Notes: generated by a model from the sequence alone, not told the origin. Shown: positions 34,991 to 44,517, counted from the stretch's first letter. The stretch is 64,000 nt of DNA from Anatilimnocola floriformis (GCF_024256385.1 NZ_JAMLFW010000001.1:1302001-1366000), one strand, 5' to 3'. Translations and numbers: made by a program.

Positions 34991-36418
34991 TTAGCGTTCA
35001 ACAGAAGCAATCCGCTCCGCCGCCAACTCGCCGCTCCGCACACAAAACGGCACGCCCACGCCGTGATAAGCGTTGCCGGCCAGGGCAAAGTGCTCGATCG
35101 ATTCGGCGAGCGTATCGATCTTGGCGACAAGTTCGAGATGCCCGACGTGATATTGCGGCATCACTCCCAGCCAGCGGTTGATCTGGCAAAAATCTGGTTC
35201 GCCACTGACGCCGATGAGCTCTCGCAGTTCGCCGCGGACCAGCCGTTCGAGACCGGCGTCGTCGAGTTCGTTCAGTTCTGGTTGCAGGGCTCCGCCGACG
35301 AAAACGCGGAACAAAACTCTTCCATCCGGCGCGCGGCCGTCGAATTTCACGCTCGCCATGCTGCCGGCGATGATCTTCCGCCGTTCTACTCGCGGCGCGA
35401 CGAAACCAAAGCCGTCGAGCGGATGTTTGATCTGCTCGCGCGGATAACCGAGCACGACCACGCTACAGCCGGCATGCGGGATCGACTTCACCAGGCCGGC
35501 GAGTTGCGGCGAAATCCGCTCGAGCAACGGCGGACAAGCATACGCCGGCGCGGCGATGATCAGATCATCGAACACCAGCGGCGCGGGCGAACCTGCGAGA
35601 AACAAACACCAATTGGCGGCCGCGTCTGTCGTCGTTCGTTCGATGCGCTCGACGCGCGTGTTCAACTGAATCGATCCCGGCGGCAAACGAGCTGCGATCG
35701 CATTTACCAACTGGCTCATCCCCAGCTTCGGCGCGAGGAACTGGCCGTAGCGCGCGCCGCTCTCCTTGCTCTTGCCTTTCGCCTTCGTCGGCGTTGTTCG
35801 CACCGCGCGAATCAAGCTGCCGTGCTTCTTTTCGAATTGCACAAACTGCTGCAGCGTTGCTTGCATGCTGAGCAAATCGGGATCGGCCGTATAAATGCCG
35901 CCGATCAGCGGTTGGATTAAACGCTCAAACGCTTCGCGACCAAAACGGCGGAGAGCAAACGAACTCAGGCTTTCGTCGGCATCGTCTTTCTTGCCGGGAA
36001 CGAAGTACTCCCAAGCCAGCCGCAATTTGCCGAGCGGGCTGAGGAGTGGTGTGCGGAGGACCGGCCAGACCTTGGCCGGCGACATCAACGTAAAACCTTC
36101 CGGCACCGGTACGAGGCGGCCATGATGCACGATGAACGCGCGACGGTAGCGCGGATCGGTGTTGATCAGTTCATCGGCCAGGCCGATCCGCTGGCACAGG
36201 TCGAGCGCCCACGGCTCGCGCGTTGTGAACATATCGGCTGAACGCTCGATCAAGTAGCCGTTGCGTTCAACTGTTTGCAGCACGCCGCCCAAATGATCGC
36301 TGGCTTCGAAGAGCGTGACTTGCGCACTCGGCAGCAGTTCGCGCAGCCGATGCGCAGCCGCCAATCCAGAGATGCCGCCGCCGATCACGGCAATTCGTCG
36401 TTGGGCAGAGGAAGTCAT
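34991..36418 (-). CDS. hemY: Protoporphyrinogen/coproporphyrinogen oxidase, HemY-type
   Basis: The protein is 475 residues. It has the N-terminal FAD-binding motif AVIGGGISGLAAAHRL with the downstream Glu (LFEASDHLGG), the HemY segment IERSADMFTTREPW, and QPLIGGIYTADPDLLSMQAT. The C-terminal FAD contact is ALAGNAYHGVGVPFCVRSGE. The enzyme oxidises the porphyrinogen during heme synthesis, which fits the many c- and b-type cytochromes of this window. Whether it acts on protoporphyrinogen IX or coproporphyrinogen III cannot be read directly. Confidence 0.9.
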   Translation of the reverse strand: MTSSAQRRIAVIGGGISGLAAAHRLRELLPSAQVTLFEASDHLGGVLQTVERNGYLIERSADMFTTREPWALDLCQRIGLADELINTDPRYRRAFIVHHGRLVPVPEGFTLMSPAKVWPVLRTPLLSPLGKLRLAWEYFVPGKKDDADESLSSFALRRFGREAFERLIQPLIGGIYTADPDLLSMQATLQQFVQFEKKHGSLIRAVRTTPTKAKGKSKESGARYGQFLAPKLGMSQLVNAIAARLPPGSIQLNTRVERIERTTTDAAANWCLFLAGSPAPLVFDDLIIAAPAYACPPLLERISPQLAGLVKSIPHAGCSVVVLGYPREQIKHPLDGFGFVAPRVERRKIIAGSMASVKFDGRAPDGRVLFRVFVGGALQPELNELDDAGLERLVRGELRELIGVSGEPDFCQINRWLGVMPQYHVGHLELVAKIDTLAESIEHFALAGNAYHGVGVPFCVRSGELAAERIASVER

Positions 36419-36436
36419 TCGGTGGGAATTTCAGGA

Positions 36437-36506
36437 AGGTAGCCTGTAGCGTTAGCGAGGGCGTCTGCCGGAGGCATTACTCCCTCGCTAACGCTACGGG
36501 CTACCT
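36437..36506. repeat. GTAGCGTTAGCGAGGG inverted repeat
   Basis: The left arm at 36437-36461 (AGGTAGCCTGTAGCGTTAGC and GAGGG) pairs with 36482-36506 over about 22 of 25 positions around a 20-base spacer. The right arm reaches the priA stop codon. It is a dispersed REP-like element between hemY and priA. Confidence 0.68.
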
Positions 36507-38793
36507 ACAGCAAATCGAGTGGATCTACATCGAGCACCCATTGTACTTCCGCATGCGGTTCTAGCGCAGCGGCCACCAGGCCGACGCGCTGGCGAAGTTG
36601 CGGACCATCGATACTGCTCAGCAGCGAATGAAACCGATACTTGCCGCGTAGTCGTGCGAGCGGGCAAGGCGCCGGTCCCAGGATGCGATGCGGAATTTTC
36701 TGCTGTTCGAGTGCTGCCCGGAATCTTTCGGTCGCTTGCTCGGCAAATGCTTCGGTAATGGCCTCTTCATCACCGCGGACGATCAAACGCACCAGGCTCG
36801 TATGCGGCGGATAGCCGTGATCGAGCCGTACCGGCAATTCTTTTTGGGCGAAGAGCACGTAGTCGTGTTGTAGCGCGGCTTGAATGGCGAAATGCTCAGG
36901 GCTGAAAGTCTGTACGAGCACACGGCCACCTTTGTCGCCGCGGCCCGTTCGGCCGGCGACTTGCGTGACGAGTTGAAAGGTTCGTTCAGCCGCGCGAAAG
37001 TCGGGAAAGTGGAGCGCGGTATCGGCGTTCACCACGCCAACGAGCGTGACGTTCGGAAAGTCGAGACCTTTGGCGATCATCTGCGTGCCGAGCAGGATCT
37101 TGATTTCGCCGGCGCGAAATTTTGCGAGAGCTTGTTCATGACTGCCTGGCTTTTGCATCGTGTCACTGTCCATTCGCAGCACTGGCACTTGCTGAAAACG
37201 GGCTTTCACTTCGGCTTCGAGGCGTTCGGTGCCGAGTCCGCTGTAGCGAATGCCGTCGAAGCGGCAGTCGGGGCATTTTGCCGGAGCCTGCTCCTGATGA
37301 TCGCAGTAGTGGCAGACGATTCGCTCCCCTTCGCGATGATGCGTCAGCGCGATGCTGCAATGCGGACAGTTCGCGACATACCCGCAACTGGGACACTGAA
37401 TGTGCGTGCTGTAGCCGCGGCGGTTGAGCAGCAGAATCACCTGGCCGTCTTCGGCAATCGCTTGTTCGATGGCGTTATGCAATGGCCGACTGATGGCGCC
37501 GCGGCTGCGGCGGTCTTGAAACTCTGTTCGCAAATCGATGGTCGCCACATCGGGGAGCGGCCGATTGCTGACGCGGGTTGGCATTTCGATGAGTTGAAAT
37601 TCTCCGCGAGCGGCGGCTTGCCACGATTCCAGCGCCGGCGTCGCGCTGCCGAGAACTAGCGGCACGTTCTCGGCTTTTGCTCGCTGCACGGCCACATCGC
37701 GGGCGTGGTAGCGCGGTGATTCTCCTTGCTTGAAGGAATGATCGTGCTCTTCGTCAATCACAATCAGTCCGAGTTGCGGCGTCGGAGCAAAGATCGCACT
37801 CCGTGCCCCGATGACAACTTGCACTTCACCTTTGGCGATTCGCTGCCAATGCCAATGGCGTTCGGCGTCGCTCAAGTGCGAATGGAGCACCGCGACGCTG
37901 CCGAAGCGCGAAGCGAAGCGTTGCTTCGTTTGCGGCGTGAGGCTGATTTCGGGAACCAGCACGATTGCCTGGCGACCGAAGCGGAGAACTTCGTCGATCG
38001 CCCGAATGTAGACTTCCGTCTTGCCGCTGCCGGTCACGCCGTGCATCAGAACCGCACGATGTTGACGCTTGGATAACGATTCGATGATCACATCGAGCGC
38101 GGACTGCTGATCTTTGTTGAGGTTGAGGTGCTCTTCGCGAGCGATCACCGATTCCACAACGTCGACATTTTGAATTCGCTGCACCGTTCCCTTGATCAGC
38201 TTCTTCTTGCGCAGTTCGCTGATCGGCCCAAGCGTGCATTTCGCCGCGGCTGCGAGTTCCGGCGGCGTGAGCGGCCGGGGCGCTGCCGCGAGAGTTTTTA
38301 ACGCTTCAAGTTGCTTCAGCGGCAGCTGAAGTGAATTCAGCTGCGCGAGAACATTGGCAGGCACGCTAAGGAAAGTCATTTCGCGCGTGCCGGCCTGGCC
38401 GCGAACGCCGGCGGGAAGCACTGCATGCAACACCTGCCCGAGTGGACAGAGGTAGTAGCTCGATATCCACTCGGCCAGTCGCAGCATCGCCGGCGATAGC
38501 AGCGGCGCGGGATCGACAACGGCGAGGACTTCTTTGAGCGGTCTGCTGCCGACGGCTTTTAGTTCGACGCGTAAGCAGTAACCGATAACGCCACGATTTC
38601 CTTTTCCCAGTGGCACTTGCACGCGCTGCCCGGCGACCAGTGGCGCACGCAATGTCTCCGGCACCTTGTAGGAAAAGGGGCCATGCGGCGGATCGGCGAA
38701 GGCGATTTCGGCAACGCGTTGTTCACTCGCGGAATCGAGCGTCCACGGATCGGGCTCGGTTTCGAACAGCGAACGTTGAGAGGCTTTATCCAT
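36505..38793 (-). CDS. priA: Primosomal protein N', replication restart helicase
   Basis: The protein is 762 residues, typical for PriA. Walker A is LMHGVTGSGKTEVY at about 250, and the DEAH-type motif is VIDEEHDHSFKQ at about 345. Two zinc-binding cysteine sets occur at about 464-513 (CPSCGYVANCPHC and CHYCDHQ...CPDC), and later helicase motifs include GLGTERLEAEV and GRTGRGDKGG. PriA reloads the replisome at stalled forks. The stop codon lies within a REP-like palindrome. The gene stands alone in this orientation after hemY. Confidence 0.93.
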   Translation of the reverse strand: MDKASQRSLFETEPDPWTLDSASEQRVAEIAFADPPHGPFSYKVPETLRAPLVAGQRVQVPLGKGNRGVIGYCLRVELKAVGSRPLKEVLAVVDPAPLLSPAMLRLAEWISSYYLCPLGQVLHAVLPAGVRGQAGTREMTFLSVPANVLAQLNSLQLPLKQLEALKTLAAAPRPLTPPELAAAAKCTLGPISELRKKKLIKGTVQRIQNVDVVESVIAREEHLNLNKDQQSALDVIIESLSKRQHRAVLMHGVTGSGKTEVYIRAIDEVLRFGRQAIVLVPEISLTPQTKQRFASRFGSVAVLHSHLSDAERHWHWQRIAKGEVQVVIGARSAIFAPTPQLGLIVIDEEHDHSFKQGESPRYHARDVAVQRAKAENVPLVLGSATPALESWQAAARGEFQLIEMPTRVSNRPLPDVATIDLRTEFQDRRSRGAISRPLHNAIEQAIAEDGQVILLLNRRGYSTHIQCPSCGYVANCPHCSIALTHHREGERIVCHYCDHQEQAPAKCPDCRFDGIRYSGLGTERLEAEVKARFQQVPVLRMDSDTMQKPGSHEQALAKFRAGEIKILLGTQMIAKGLDFPNVTLVGVVNADTALHFPDFRAAERTFQLVTQVAGRTGRGDKGGRVLVQTFSPEHFAIQAALQHDYVLFAQKELPVRLDHGYPPHTSLVRLIVRGDEEAITEAFAEQATERFRAALEQQKIPHRILGPAPCPLARLRGKYRFHSLLSSIDGPQLRQRVGLVAAALEPHAEVQWVLDVDPLDLL

Positions 38794-39027
38794 GACCGCA
38801 GGGCCGTCCTTGCACTGAATTTGCGGATCGCGCCAGCTTGGTTATTATACGCATGTACAGTATATGGCGGCAAGGGTTTTGCCGGTGGCAGGGCGATGAC
38901 AGAAGGCGTCAGTCAGGCAGCGCTGCAAATTTCATTTGCCACCAGCTTTCGATTGTAGCACCTAAACCCTTCGACTAAGCTTGAGCCCGGTGGTGGCCCC
39001 TCTTGCACGCTCTCCCGCCAGATTTCT

Positions 39028-40044
39028 ATGAACCTCGCTTCTCGCTCTCGCGACCGCCGAGCTGCCTTCACGCTCGTCGAACTGCTGGTTGTCATCGCGA
39101 TTATTGGCGTGCTCGTGGCGCTGTTGCTCCCCGCCGTGCAAGCTGCGCGCGAAGCTGCCCGGCGGATGAGCTGTCAGAACAATCTGAAGCAGCTCGGCTT
39201 GGCCGTGCACAATTACGAATCGACGCACAAGATCTTGCCGCCCGGCGGCATGCCATCGCCGCGAAATGTGGTGGGAAATTACGGCGTGTCGTGGTTCGCA
39301 GTCATTCTGCCGTACATGGAAAACGGCGCGCTCTATGACAAGTTTGATTTTGCCGCGACTACTTCGGCGCAGACGGGCGTTGTTTACTACAACGGTTTCG
39401 GCAACGCCTACAACGGCAATCTGGTCCGCGGCAAATTCATTCAGCCGTTTTGGTGCCCCAGTTCGCCGCTCGGTAAATTCGTCATGAAGACGATCGATCC
39501 ACCAGGCCCCGAGGGCGTGATGTCGCCGACTTACGCGGGCATCAGCGGTGCGGCGACGCACCCGGTGGGTGGTAGCATCGTCAATGTCGACAGTCAGTCG
39601 AACCCGCACGATGCGACAGGCATTCTGTCGAAATCGGGCGTCCTTACTTCGTCCGCTTACGTCAAGCTCGGCGAGATTACCGACGGGACGAGCAACACGC
39701 TGATGGCCGGCGAGCAGTCGGGCTTTTGCATTACGGCTGCCGGCGCGAAGGTGGATTGCCGCAGCGACTTCGGCCACGGTTTTCCGATGGGACCGGAAAG
39801 TTACGTCAACAACAAACGGGATTGGAACATCACCACCGTTCGCTACGGCATCAACACTCGCGCCTGGGAACTGAAGGGGATCGGCGACGTTTACTACGGC
39901 AACAATCGACCGATCCAATCGGCGCATCCTGGCGGCGCGAATGTGCTGCATGCGGATGGCGCGGTTCGGTTTCTCGTCGAAAGCACCTCGCTGCAAGCTC
40001 TTTCGGATCTCTGTAATCGCGACGACGGCAACGTTATCCAGTAA
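39028..40044 (+). CDS. DUF1559 pseudopilin-like protein (intact)
   Basis: The protein is 338 residues. The N-terminus has the prepilin-like cleavage/methylation motif [20 protein letters not shown] and the following [20 protein letters not shown], whose counterpart is broken in the copy at 24904-25846. The C-terminal DUF1559 motif AHPGGANVLHADGAVRFLV is present. The protein would be processed by a prepilin-type peptidase and exported. The family has many copies per planctomycete genome with no known function. A small lipoprotein gene follows after 35 bases. Confidence 0.9.
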   Translation: MNLASRSRDRRAAFTLVELLVVIAIIGVLVALLLPAVQAAREAARRMSCQNNLKQLGLAVHNYESTHKILPPGGMPSPRNVVGNYGVSWFAVILPYMENGALYDKFDFAATTSAQTGVVYYNGFGNAYNGNLVRGKFIQPFWCPSSPLGKFVMKTIDPPGPEGVMSPTYAGISGAATHPVGGSIVNVDSQSNPHDATGILSKSGVLTSSAYVKLGEITDGTSNTLMAGEQSGFCITAAGAKVDCRSDFGHGFPMGPESYVNNKRDWNITTVRYGINTRAWELKGIGDVYYGNNRPIQSAHPGGANVLHADGAVRFLVESTSLQALSDLCNRDDGNVIQ

Positions 40045-40079
40045 CGTTCCAGCCTGCTCTCTTATCTCAGTGGATGACG

Positions 40080-40511
40080 ATGAACTCCTTCGCCAGAATT
40101 GCCTTATTGATTGCGCTCGCTTTGTGCCTCGGCTGCAAACCGGCTGGTCCGCCCGTTGCCGTTGTCAAAGGCCGCGTCACTGCCGGCAACAAGCCGTTGA
40201 CCTCCGGCGTGATGATTTTCCAAGCCGAAAACGGACCGCTGGCGCTCACTACCGAGATCAACGCTCAGGGGGAGTATCAAATCAAAACCTACGACTCGGC
40301 TGGCTTGCCGCCGGGTAAATACAAAGTGGCGATCAAGCCTGCAGTACCGGCGAGGCCTGAGGGTGCGCCTGTTTTGGCAGGCGAAGCCATGAACGCTCAA
40401 CCCCTGGCGGACTCGAGCATTCCCAAGAAGTACCATGACATCTCGACGAGTGGTTTGAGCGCCGACGTGACGCTGGAGACGAAGGCGTACGATTTTGAAC
40501 TAACGCCATAA
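40080..40511 (+). CDS. Small lipoprotein with carboxypeptidase-regulatory-like fold
   Basis: The protein is 143 residues from ATG at 40080; ATG at 40074 is an alternative. The signal ends with a lipobox (ALCLGC), so the protein is lipidated at Cys. The mature chain VKGRVTAGNKPLTSGVMIFQ ... GEYQIKTYDSAGLPPGKYKV has the pattern of a carboxypeptidase regulatory-like (transthyretin-like) beta-sandwich. It follows the DUF1559 gene, the usual planctomycete pairing. Role unknown. Confidence 0.76.
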   Translation: MNSFARIALLIALALCLGCKPAGPPVAVVKGRVTAGNKPLTSGVMIFQAENGPLALTTEINAQGEYQIKTYDSAGLPPGKYKVAIKPAVPARPEGAPVLAGEAMNAQPLADSSIPKKYHDISTSGLSADVTLETKAYDFELTP

Positions 40512-40593
40512 AGCCGGAACTCCAGCGTTGAGACCACACTGAGCTCAAGGTATTTTAAATCACTTCTCTCGAGGGGCTCAGGGAGTGTCTGCG

Positions 40594-41310
40594 ATGAATT
40601 GCCGCCTGGTTGGTTTCGTTGTCTTCGCCTTTGCATTCACTGCTCAACTTTCGGCGCAGCAGCCCGTGCGGCCTGCGTCGACTTCGACGGTGAACATCAA
40701 GAATAAAGATGGGGCGTGGCAGCAGCGGCTCGAAGCGTCGCTGGCGCACAAGGTTTCGCTTGATGCGAAAGATGTTCCGCTGAAGGAGGTGATCAAGGAC
40801 CTCGCCGATCAGGCCGATTTTCCGTTTCACCTGAGTAAAAAGATCGAAGATGCAGGTGTGCAATCCGATACACCGGTCACGGGAACGTTTGCCGAGCTAA
40901 CGCTCCTCTCGGTCTTGAATCAGCTGCTGGAAGATTACAATCTCACGTTCCGGCTTAGCAATGAAATGATCGTGATCACGACGATCGAAGATGCGCAAAA
41001 TCCGGAGCATGTGATCAGCCGCGTCTATCCAGTGAAGGACCTGCTCGAAGCTCGCACGATTGCGGAAAAGGGAGAAGCACAATACGACTTCACTCCGCTG
41101 CAGGAATTGATTCGCGGTGCGATCGAGCCCGACAGTTGGGGCGAAGGGAACCAGACCGGTTCGTTGCAAGGCTTTTCCAAATCGGGCGCGATTGTGGTTA
41201 CTCATCGCTGGAGCGTGCAACAACGCGTTGCGCAATTGCTGGTCGATCTGCGGCGAGCGCAGGCCGAACAGAATCTTGACGGCAAAGACGCCGCGGCTCA
41301 GAAGCAATAA
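40594..41310 (+). CDS. Exported protein with secretin/STN-like domain
   Basis: The protein is 238 residues from ATG at 40594 with GGGAG 8 bases upstream; GTG at 40585 is an alternative. A signal peptide is at about 1-21 (cut near QLSA). Residues about 45-125 look like a secretin N-terminal or STN domain: VSLDAKDVPLKEVIKDLADQ, a beta-alpha-beta unit, then LTLLSVLNQLLEDYNLTFRL and MIVITT. The rest resembles a second small alpha/beta repeat. No secretin pore domain is present, so it is probably a stand-alone periplasmic protein. The stop codon is part of a terminator-like stem. Confidence 0.66.
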   Translation: MNCRLVGFVVFAFAFTAQLSAQQPVRPASTSTVNIKNKDGAWQQRLEASLAHKVSLDAKDVPLKEVIKDLADQADFPFHLSKKIEDAGVQSDTPVTGTFAELTLLSVLNQLLEDYNLTFRLSNEMIVITTIEDAQNPEHVISRVYPVKDLLEARTIAEKGEAQYDFTPLQELIRGAIEPDSWGEGNQTGSLQGFSKSGAIVVTHRWSVQQRVAQLLVDLRRAQAEQNLDGKDAAAQKQ

Positions 41311-41339
41311 GTTGGCTGAGGCCGGAACCCCAACTTATT
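41306..41339. terminator. Hairpin containing the stop codons of both convergent genes
   Basis: AATAAGTTGG (41306-41315) and CCAACTTATT (41330-41339) are perfect 10-bp arms around a 14-base loop that can itself pair (GGCCGG). The plus-strand gene stop TAA (41308-41310) is in the left arm and the minus-strand gene stop (41335-41337) in the right. A TTTT run (41337-41341 region) follows on the plus strand. A bidirectional terminator is the simple reading. Confidence 0.62.
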
Positions 41340-42645
41340 TTCCAAATTTCACGAGCTGCTTCAGCGTCCGCACATACACGCCATCGGCGCTCACAGCGGG
41401 GGTGGCCCACATGCCGTTTTCGATTTCGAGATCGAGTTCGCTCAGCTTTTTGAATTTCTTGCCGGTGGCGATCGTGATGATCAATCCCTGTTCGCTGCAG
41501 AGGACGATACGATCGCCGAGCAGCAGCGGCGAAGCGCTGTAATCGCCACCGAGTCGTTGGGAGAAGGCCGGCTTGCCGGTCTCGGCGTCGAGGCAGGTGA
41601 TAATGCCATCGTCGTTTAGTACGTAGAGCAAGCCCTCGTGATAAAGGGGCGATGGCACGTAAGACATTGCCCGCTTGTTGGTCCACAGTACGTGGGTGTC
41701 ATCGACGTCGCCGGTGCCATCGGCGCGGATGCCCATGGCGATGTACGGTTTCGGATAGCCGCCGGTGACATAGACAGTGTCCTTGAAGAACGCGGCGGTG
41801 TTCGATGTCGTTTCTTCGGTCGGGCCTTTGCACTTCCAGAGGATTTTGCCAGTGGCCGGATCGTAGCTCATCATGTAACCGCCGCCGCCGAGCAGCAGTT
41901 GATCGCGGCCCGCGAGATTGACGACGATCGGCGTGCCGTAGGTATCGATGTGCGGCCGTTTGACTCGCCAGACGATTTCACCGGTCTGCCGATGGAGCGC
42001 CGCAAGGAACGCGCCGGGGCGATCGTTGTCGCCGCAGACAAAGACGAGCGGTCCCCACAAACAGGGCGCCATGCCAAAGCCATAGATCGAATCAAAATCG
42101 CCGGCCCGCGTTTGCCAGGCGATTTTCCCTTTTTCATCGACGGCCGAAACCCACAAGCCACCATGATTGATGAACACCGTGAAGTAATGCTGGCCATCAA
42201 AGGCCGGCGTCGCCGACGCACGACTGTTGTTGCGATGCGAGTCTTTTTGAAAACCGCCACGGTGAATTTCTGTTTGCCAGACGAGTTCACCGGTCGTTCG
42301 TTTGCGCGCGAGCAGCGATTGCGTTTGATTGGCATCGTCGGCCGTCGCGAGAACGACATGCTCGCCAACGAGGATCGGCGAAGCGTGCCCTTTGCCCGGG
42401 ATTTCGACTCGATAGCGAATATTCGCTGCCGTGAGTTCGGGATACTCGCTGTTCGAGGGCGAATGGTTATCGAGCGTCGGGCCGCGCCACCAAGGCCAAT
42501 CCCCATTGCGCGCGACAACTGCCGGCAGCGCCGGAAATTCGCTGAGCGGTTTGGCAACTTCCTGAACCTTGGAGGTCTTCGTCTCCTGCGCAGCCGCAAG
42601 CTGCGCAATGAGCAAGAGAGATGGCAGGAAGAGAGAAAGACGCAT
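41335..42645 (-). CDS. PQQ-type beta-propeller repeat protein, exported
   Basis: The protein is 436 residues. A signal peptide MRLSLFLPSLLLIAQLAAA opens the chain. The body consists of tandem propeller blades with Trp/Gly motifs, for example NGDWPWWRGPTLDN, ETGKPAFSQRLGGDYSASPL and DQLLLGGGGYMMSYDPATGK. No PQQ-dehydrogenase catalytic residues or heme are evident, so a binding or assembly role is more likely than an enzyme. Such proteins are abundant in planctomycetes. Confidence 0.85.
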   Translation of the reverse strand: MRLSLFLPSLLLIAQLAAAQETKTSKVQEVAKPLSEFPALPAVVARNGDWPWWRGPTLDNHSPSNSEYPELTAANIRYRVEIPGKGHASPILVGEHVVLATADDANQTQSLLARKRTTGELVWQTEIHRGGFQKDSHRNNSRASATPAFDGQHYFTVFINHGGLWVSAVDEKGKIAWQTRAGDFDSIYGFGMAPCLWGPLVFVCGDNDRPGAFLAALHRQTGEIVWRVKRPHIDTYGTPIVVNLAGRDQLLLGGGGYMMSYDPATGKILWKCKGPTEETTSNTAAFFKDTVYVTGGYPKPYIAMGIRADGTGDVDDTHVLWTNKRAMSYVPSPLYHEGLLYVLNDDGIITCLDAETGKPAFSQRLGGDYSASPLLLGDRIVLCSEQGLIITIATGKKFKKLSELDLEIENGMWATPAVSADGVYVRTLKQLVKFGK

Positions 42646-42910
42646 ACGTCTATTTTACCCGTTGAATCGCCGTGTTTCGATTCATTTTTGCGGCCATACG
42701 CTCGCTACAGACCTTACACCCGCCCCTGGTTTGCTGGCGGTCGCGCGATACAATGCGGCTGTCGCTGGGGAATCGTCCCCGCACAACATCGATCATTGAC
42801 ATCTGAGCGGATTGTCCTTGCTGTCCCGGAAAACCGGACCCGACGGCTGGGATACGCTTTTGCGCCGGTGGACGGTCACTTTGTCCAACCATCGTGCCAG
42901 GGAACCTGAA

Positions 42911-44029
42911 ATGAGTGTTGCGCTAAGAGAAACACCTTTGCACGCCTGGCACGCCGCGCATGGAGGGCGTCTGGTCGACTTCGCGGGCTGGTCAATGCCG
43001 GTGCAATACGGCTCGATTATCGACGAGCACACCGCCACTCGCACCGCCGCCGGATTGTTCGACGTCTCTCACATGGGCCGCCTCCGCATCGATGGCCCAG
43101 GAAGCACCGTTCTGCTCGATCGGCTGCTCACTCGCAAAGTTGCAGGGCTCGGCATCGGCAAGATTCGTTACTCGCTCGTCTGTCAGGAAGACGGCGGCAT
43201 TCTCGACGACGTGCTCATCTATCATCTGCAGCAGCCGCAAGGCGATCTCTATCACCATCTGGTGGTGAATGCGAGCAATCGCGAAAAGATCGTGGCTTGG
43301 ATCCAAAAGCACATTCAGCCTGGCGATGAAGTTCGCCTGACCGATCAAACGTTCGAGACGTCGATGATTGCGGTGCAAGGGCCGGCCGCCCTGCGTTTGC
43401 TGGAGCCGCTCGTCGGTGCTGATCTCGGTGGTCTCGAATATTACTCGGGCTGCGAAACTTCGATCTGTGGTCAGCGCGGCATCGTCAGCCGCACGGGATA
43501 CACCGGTGAAGATGGCTGCGAACTGATTGTGCCTGCCGACAAGGCCGTGGAAGTGTGGACGCGCGTGCTCGAAGCGGGCAAAGAAAGTGGCGCTCGGGCC
43601 GTGGGCCTCGCCGCTCGCGATACGTTGCGGCTTGAAGCGGCGATGCCGCTGTATGGCCACGAATTGAACGAAAAGCTCGATCCGCTGACGGCTGACTTGG
43701 CCTTTGCGGTGAATCTGACCGGGCGCGATTTTATCGGTCGCACAGCGCTGCTGAAAATCAAAGACAAAAAAGATCGGCCACGGCGAGTTGGTTTGGAACT
43801 CGCCGGTCGCCGCATTCCGCGCGAGCATTATCCGGTGGTCGCCAACGGACAAAACGTCGGCGAAGTCACCAGCGGAACGTTTTCGCCCACGCTGCAAAAA
43901 TCGATTGCCATGGCGTATGTCCAGCCGCAATTTGCCGAGCCGGGAACAGAACTGGCCATCGATATTCGCGGCGCTGCCGAACCGTGCCGCGTCGTGAAGT
44001 TGCCGTTTTACACGCGGTCCAAATCCTGA
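42911..44029 (+). CDS. gcvT: Glycine cleavage T protein (aminomethyltransferase)
   Basis: The protein is 372 residues from ATG at 42911 with AGGGA upstream; the frame opens earlier without ribosome-binding support. T-protein motifs are HAWHAAHGGRLVDFAGWSMP, FDVSHMGRLRIDGP, GYTGEDGCELIVP and the C-terminal IPREHYPVVANGQNVGEVTSG. It transfers the methylene of the aminomethyl-lipoyl group of GcvH to tetrahydrofolate and releases ammonia. It is first of gcvT-gcvH-gcvPA-gcvPB. I saw no glycine riboswitch upstream. Confidence 0.93.
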   Translation: MSVALRETPLHAWHAAHGGRLVDFAGWSMPVQYGSIIDEHTATRTAAGLFDVSHMGRLRIDGPGSTVLLDRLLTRKVAGLGIGKIRYSLVCQEDGGILDDVLIYHLQQPQGDLYHHLVVNASNREKIVAWIQKHIQPGDEVRLTDQTFETSMIAVQGPAALRLLEPLVGADLGGLEYYSGCETSICGQRGIVSRTGYTGEDGCELIVPADKAVEVWTRVLEAGKESGARAVGLAARDTLRLEAAMPLYGHELNEKLDPLTADLAFAVNLTGRDFIGRTALLKIKDKKDRPRRVGLELAGRRIPREHYPVVANGQNVGEVTSGTFSPTLQKSIAMAYVQPQFAEPGTELAIDIRGAAEPCRVVKLPFYTRSKS

Positions 44030-44049
44030 TTCGAATTCGTCCTGCTTTC

Positions 44050-44084
44050 AATCTGCAATCTGACATCTGCAATCTTCAATTGAA
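44050..44084 (+). repeat. Degenerate 7-bp tandem repeat (AATCTGC-type)
   Basis: Five units: AATCTGC, AATCTGA, CATCTGC, AATCTTC, AATTGAA. It lies between gcvT and gcvH. Such 7-mer words recur between genes in related genomes; a regulatory role is not shown. Confidence 0.5.
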
Positions 44085-44117
44085 TATCCCGATCCTTCTA
44101 CATCGACGAGGTCGCGC

Positions 44118-44510
44118 ATGAAGCCCGAAGAACTGTTGTACGCCGAAACGCATGAATGGGTCGGCGTCTCGACCGAAGGTGGCCGTAAGGTCGGCACCAT
44201 CGGCATCACGGCGTTTGCCATCGAGCAACTCACCGACCTGGTACACATGGTGCTGCCGAAGCTCGGCGCGAAGGCCACGGCCGGCAAAGAATTCGGCGAA
44301 GTCGAATCGGTGAAAGCCGTCAGCTCGCTCTATAGCCCAGTGAGCGGCGAGATCATCGCGGTGAACGATCAACTGCCCGGCCGTCTCGAACACCTCGGTG
44401 ACGATCCTTACATCACCGGCTGGATGATCAAGGTCGCGATCGCCGACGAAGCCGATCTGACGAAGCTAATGGACTACGCCGCCTATCAAAAGCAGTGCGC
44501 GTCGGAGTAG
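44118..44510 (+). CDS. gcvH: Glycine cleavage H protein
   Basis: The protein is 130 residues. The lipoyl-attachment motif ESVKAVSS places the modified lysine at K66. Flanking Gly-rich beta-turns (SPVSGEIIAVND) complete the lipoyl domain, and LGDDPYITGWMIKV is the usual C-terminal part. It shuttles the aminomethyl and reduced lipoyl groups between P, T and L proteins. A lipoate-protein ligase gene is encoded at 48601, downstream in the same cluster. Confidence 0.94.
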   Translation: MKPEELLYAETHEWVGVSTEGGRKVGTIGITAFAIEQLTDLVHMVLPKLGAKATAGKEFGEVESVKAVSSLYSPVSGEIIAVNDQLPGRLEHLGDDPYITGWMIKVAIADEADLTKLMDYAAYQKQCASE

Positions 44511-44517
44511 TTGTCGC

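Noticed and set aside
42646-42910. Glycine riboswitch upstream of gcvT
   Set aside because: No conserved aptamer cores were found. A TTGACA at 42796-42801 might be a -35 element but no matching -10 was seen.
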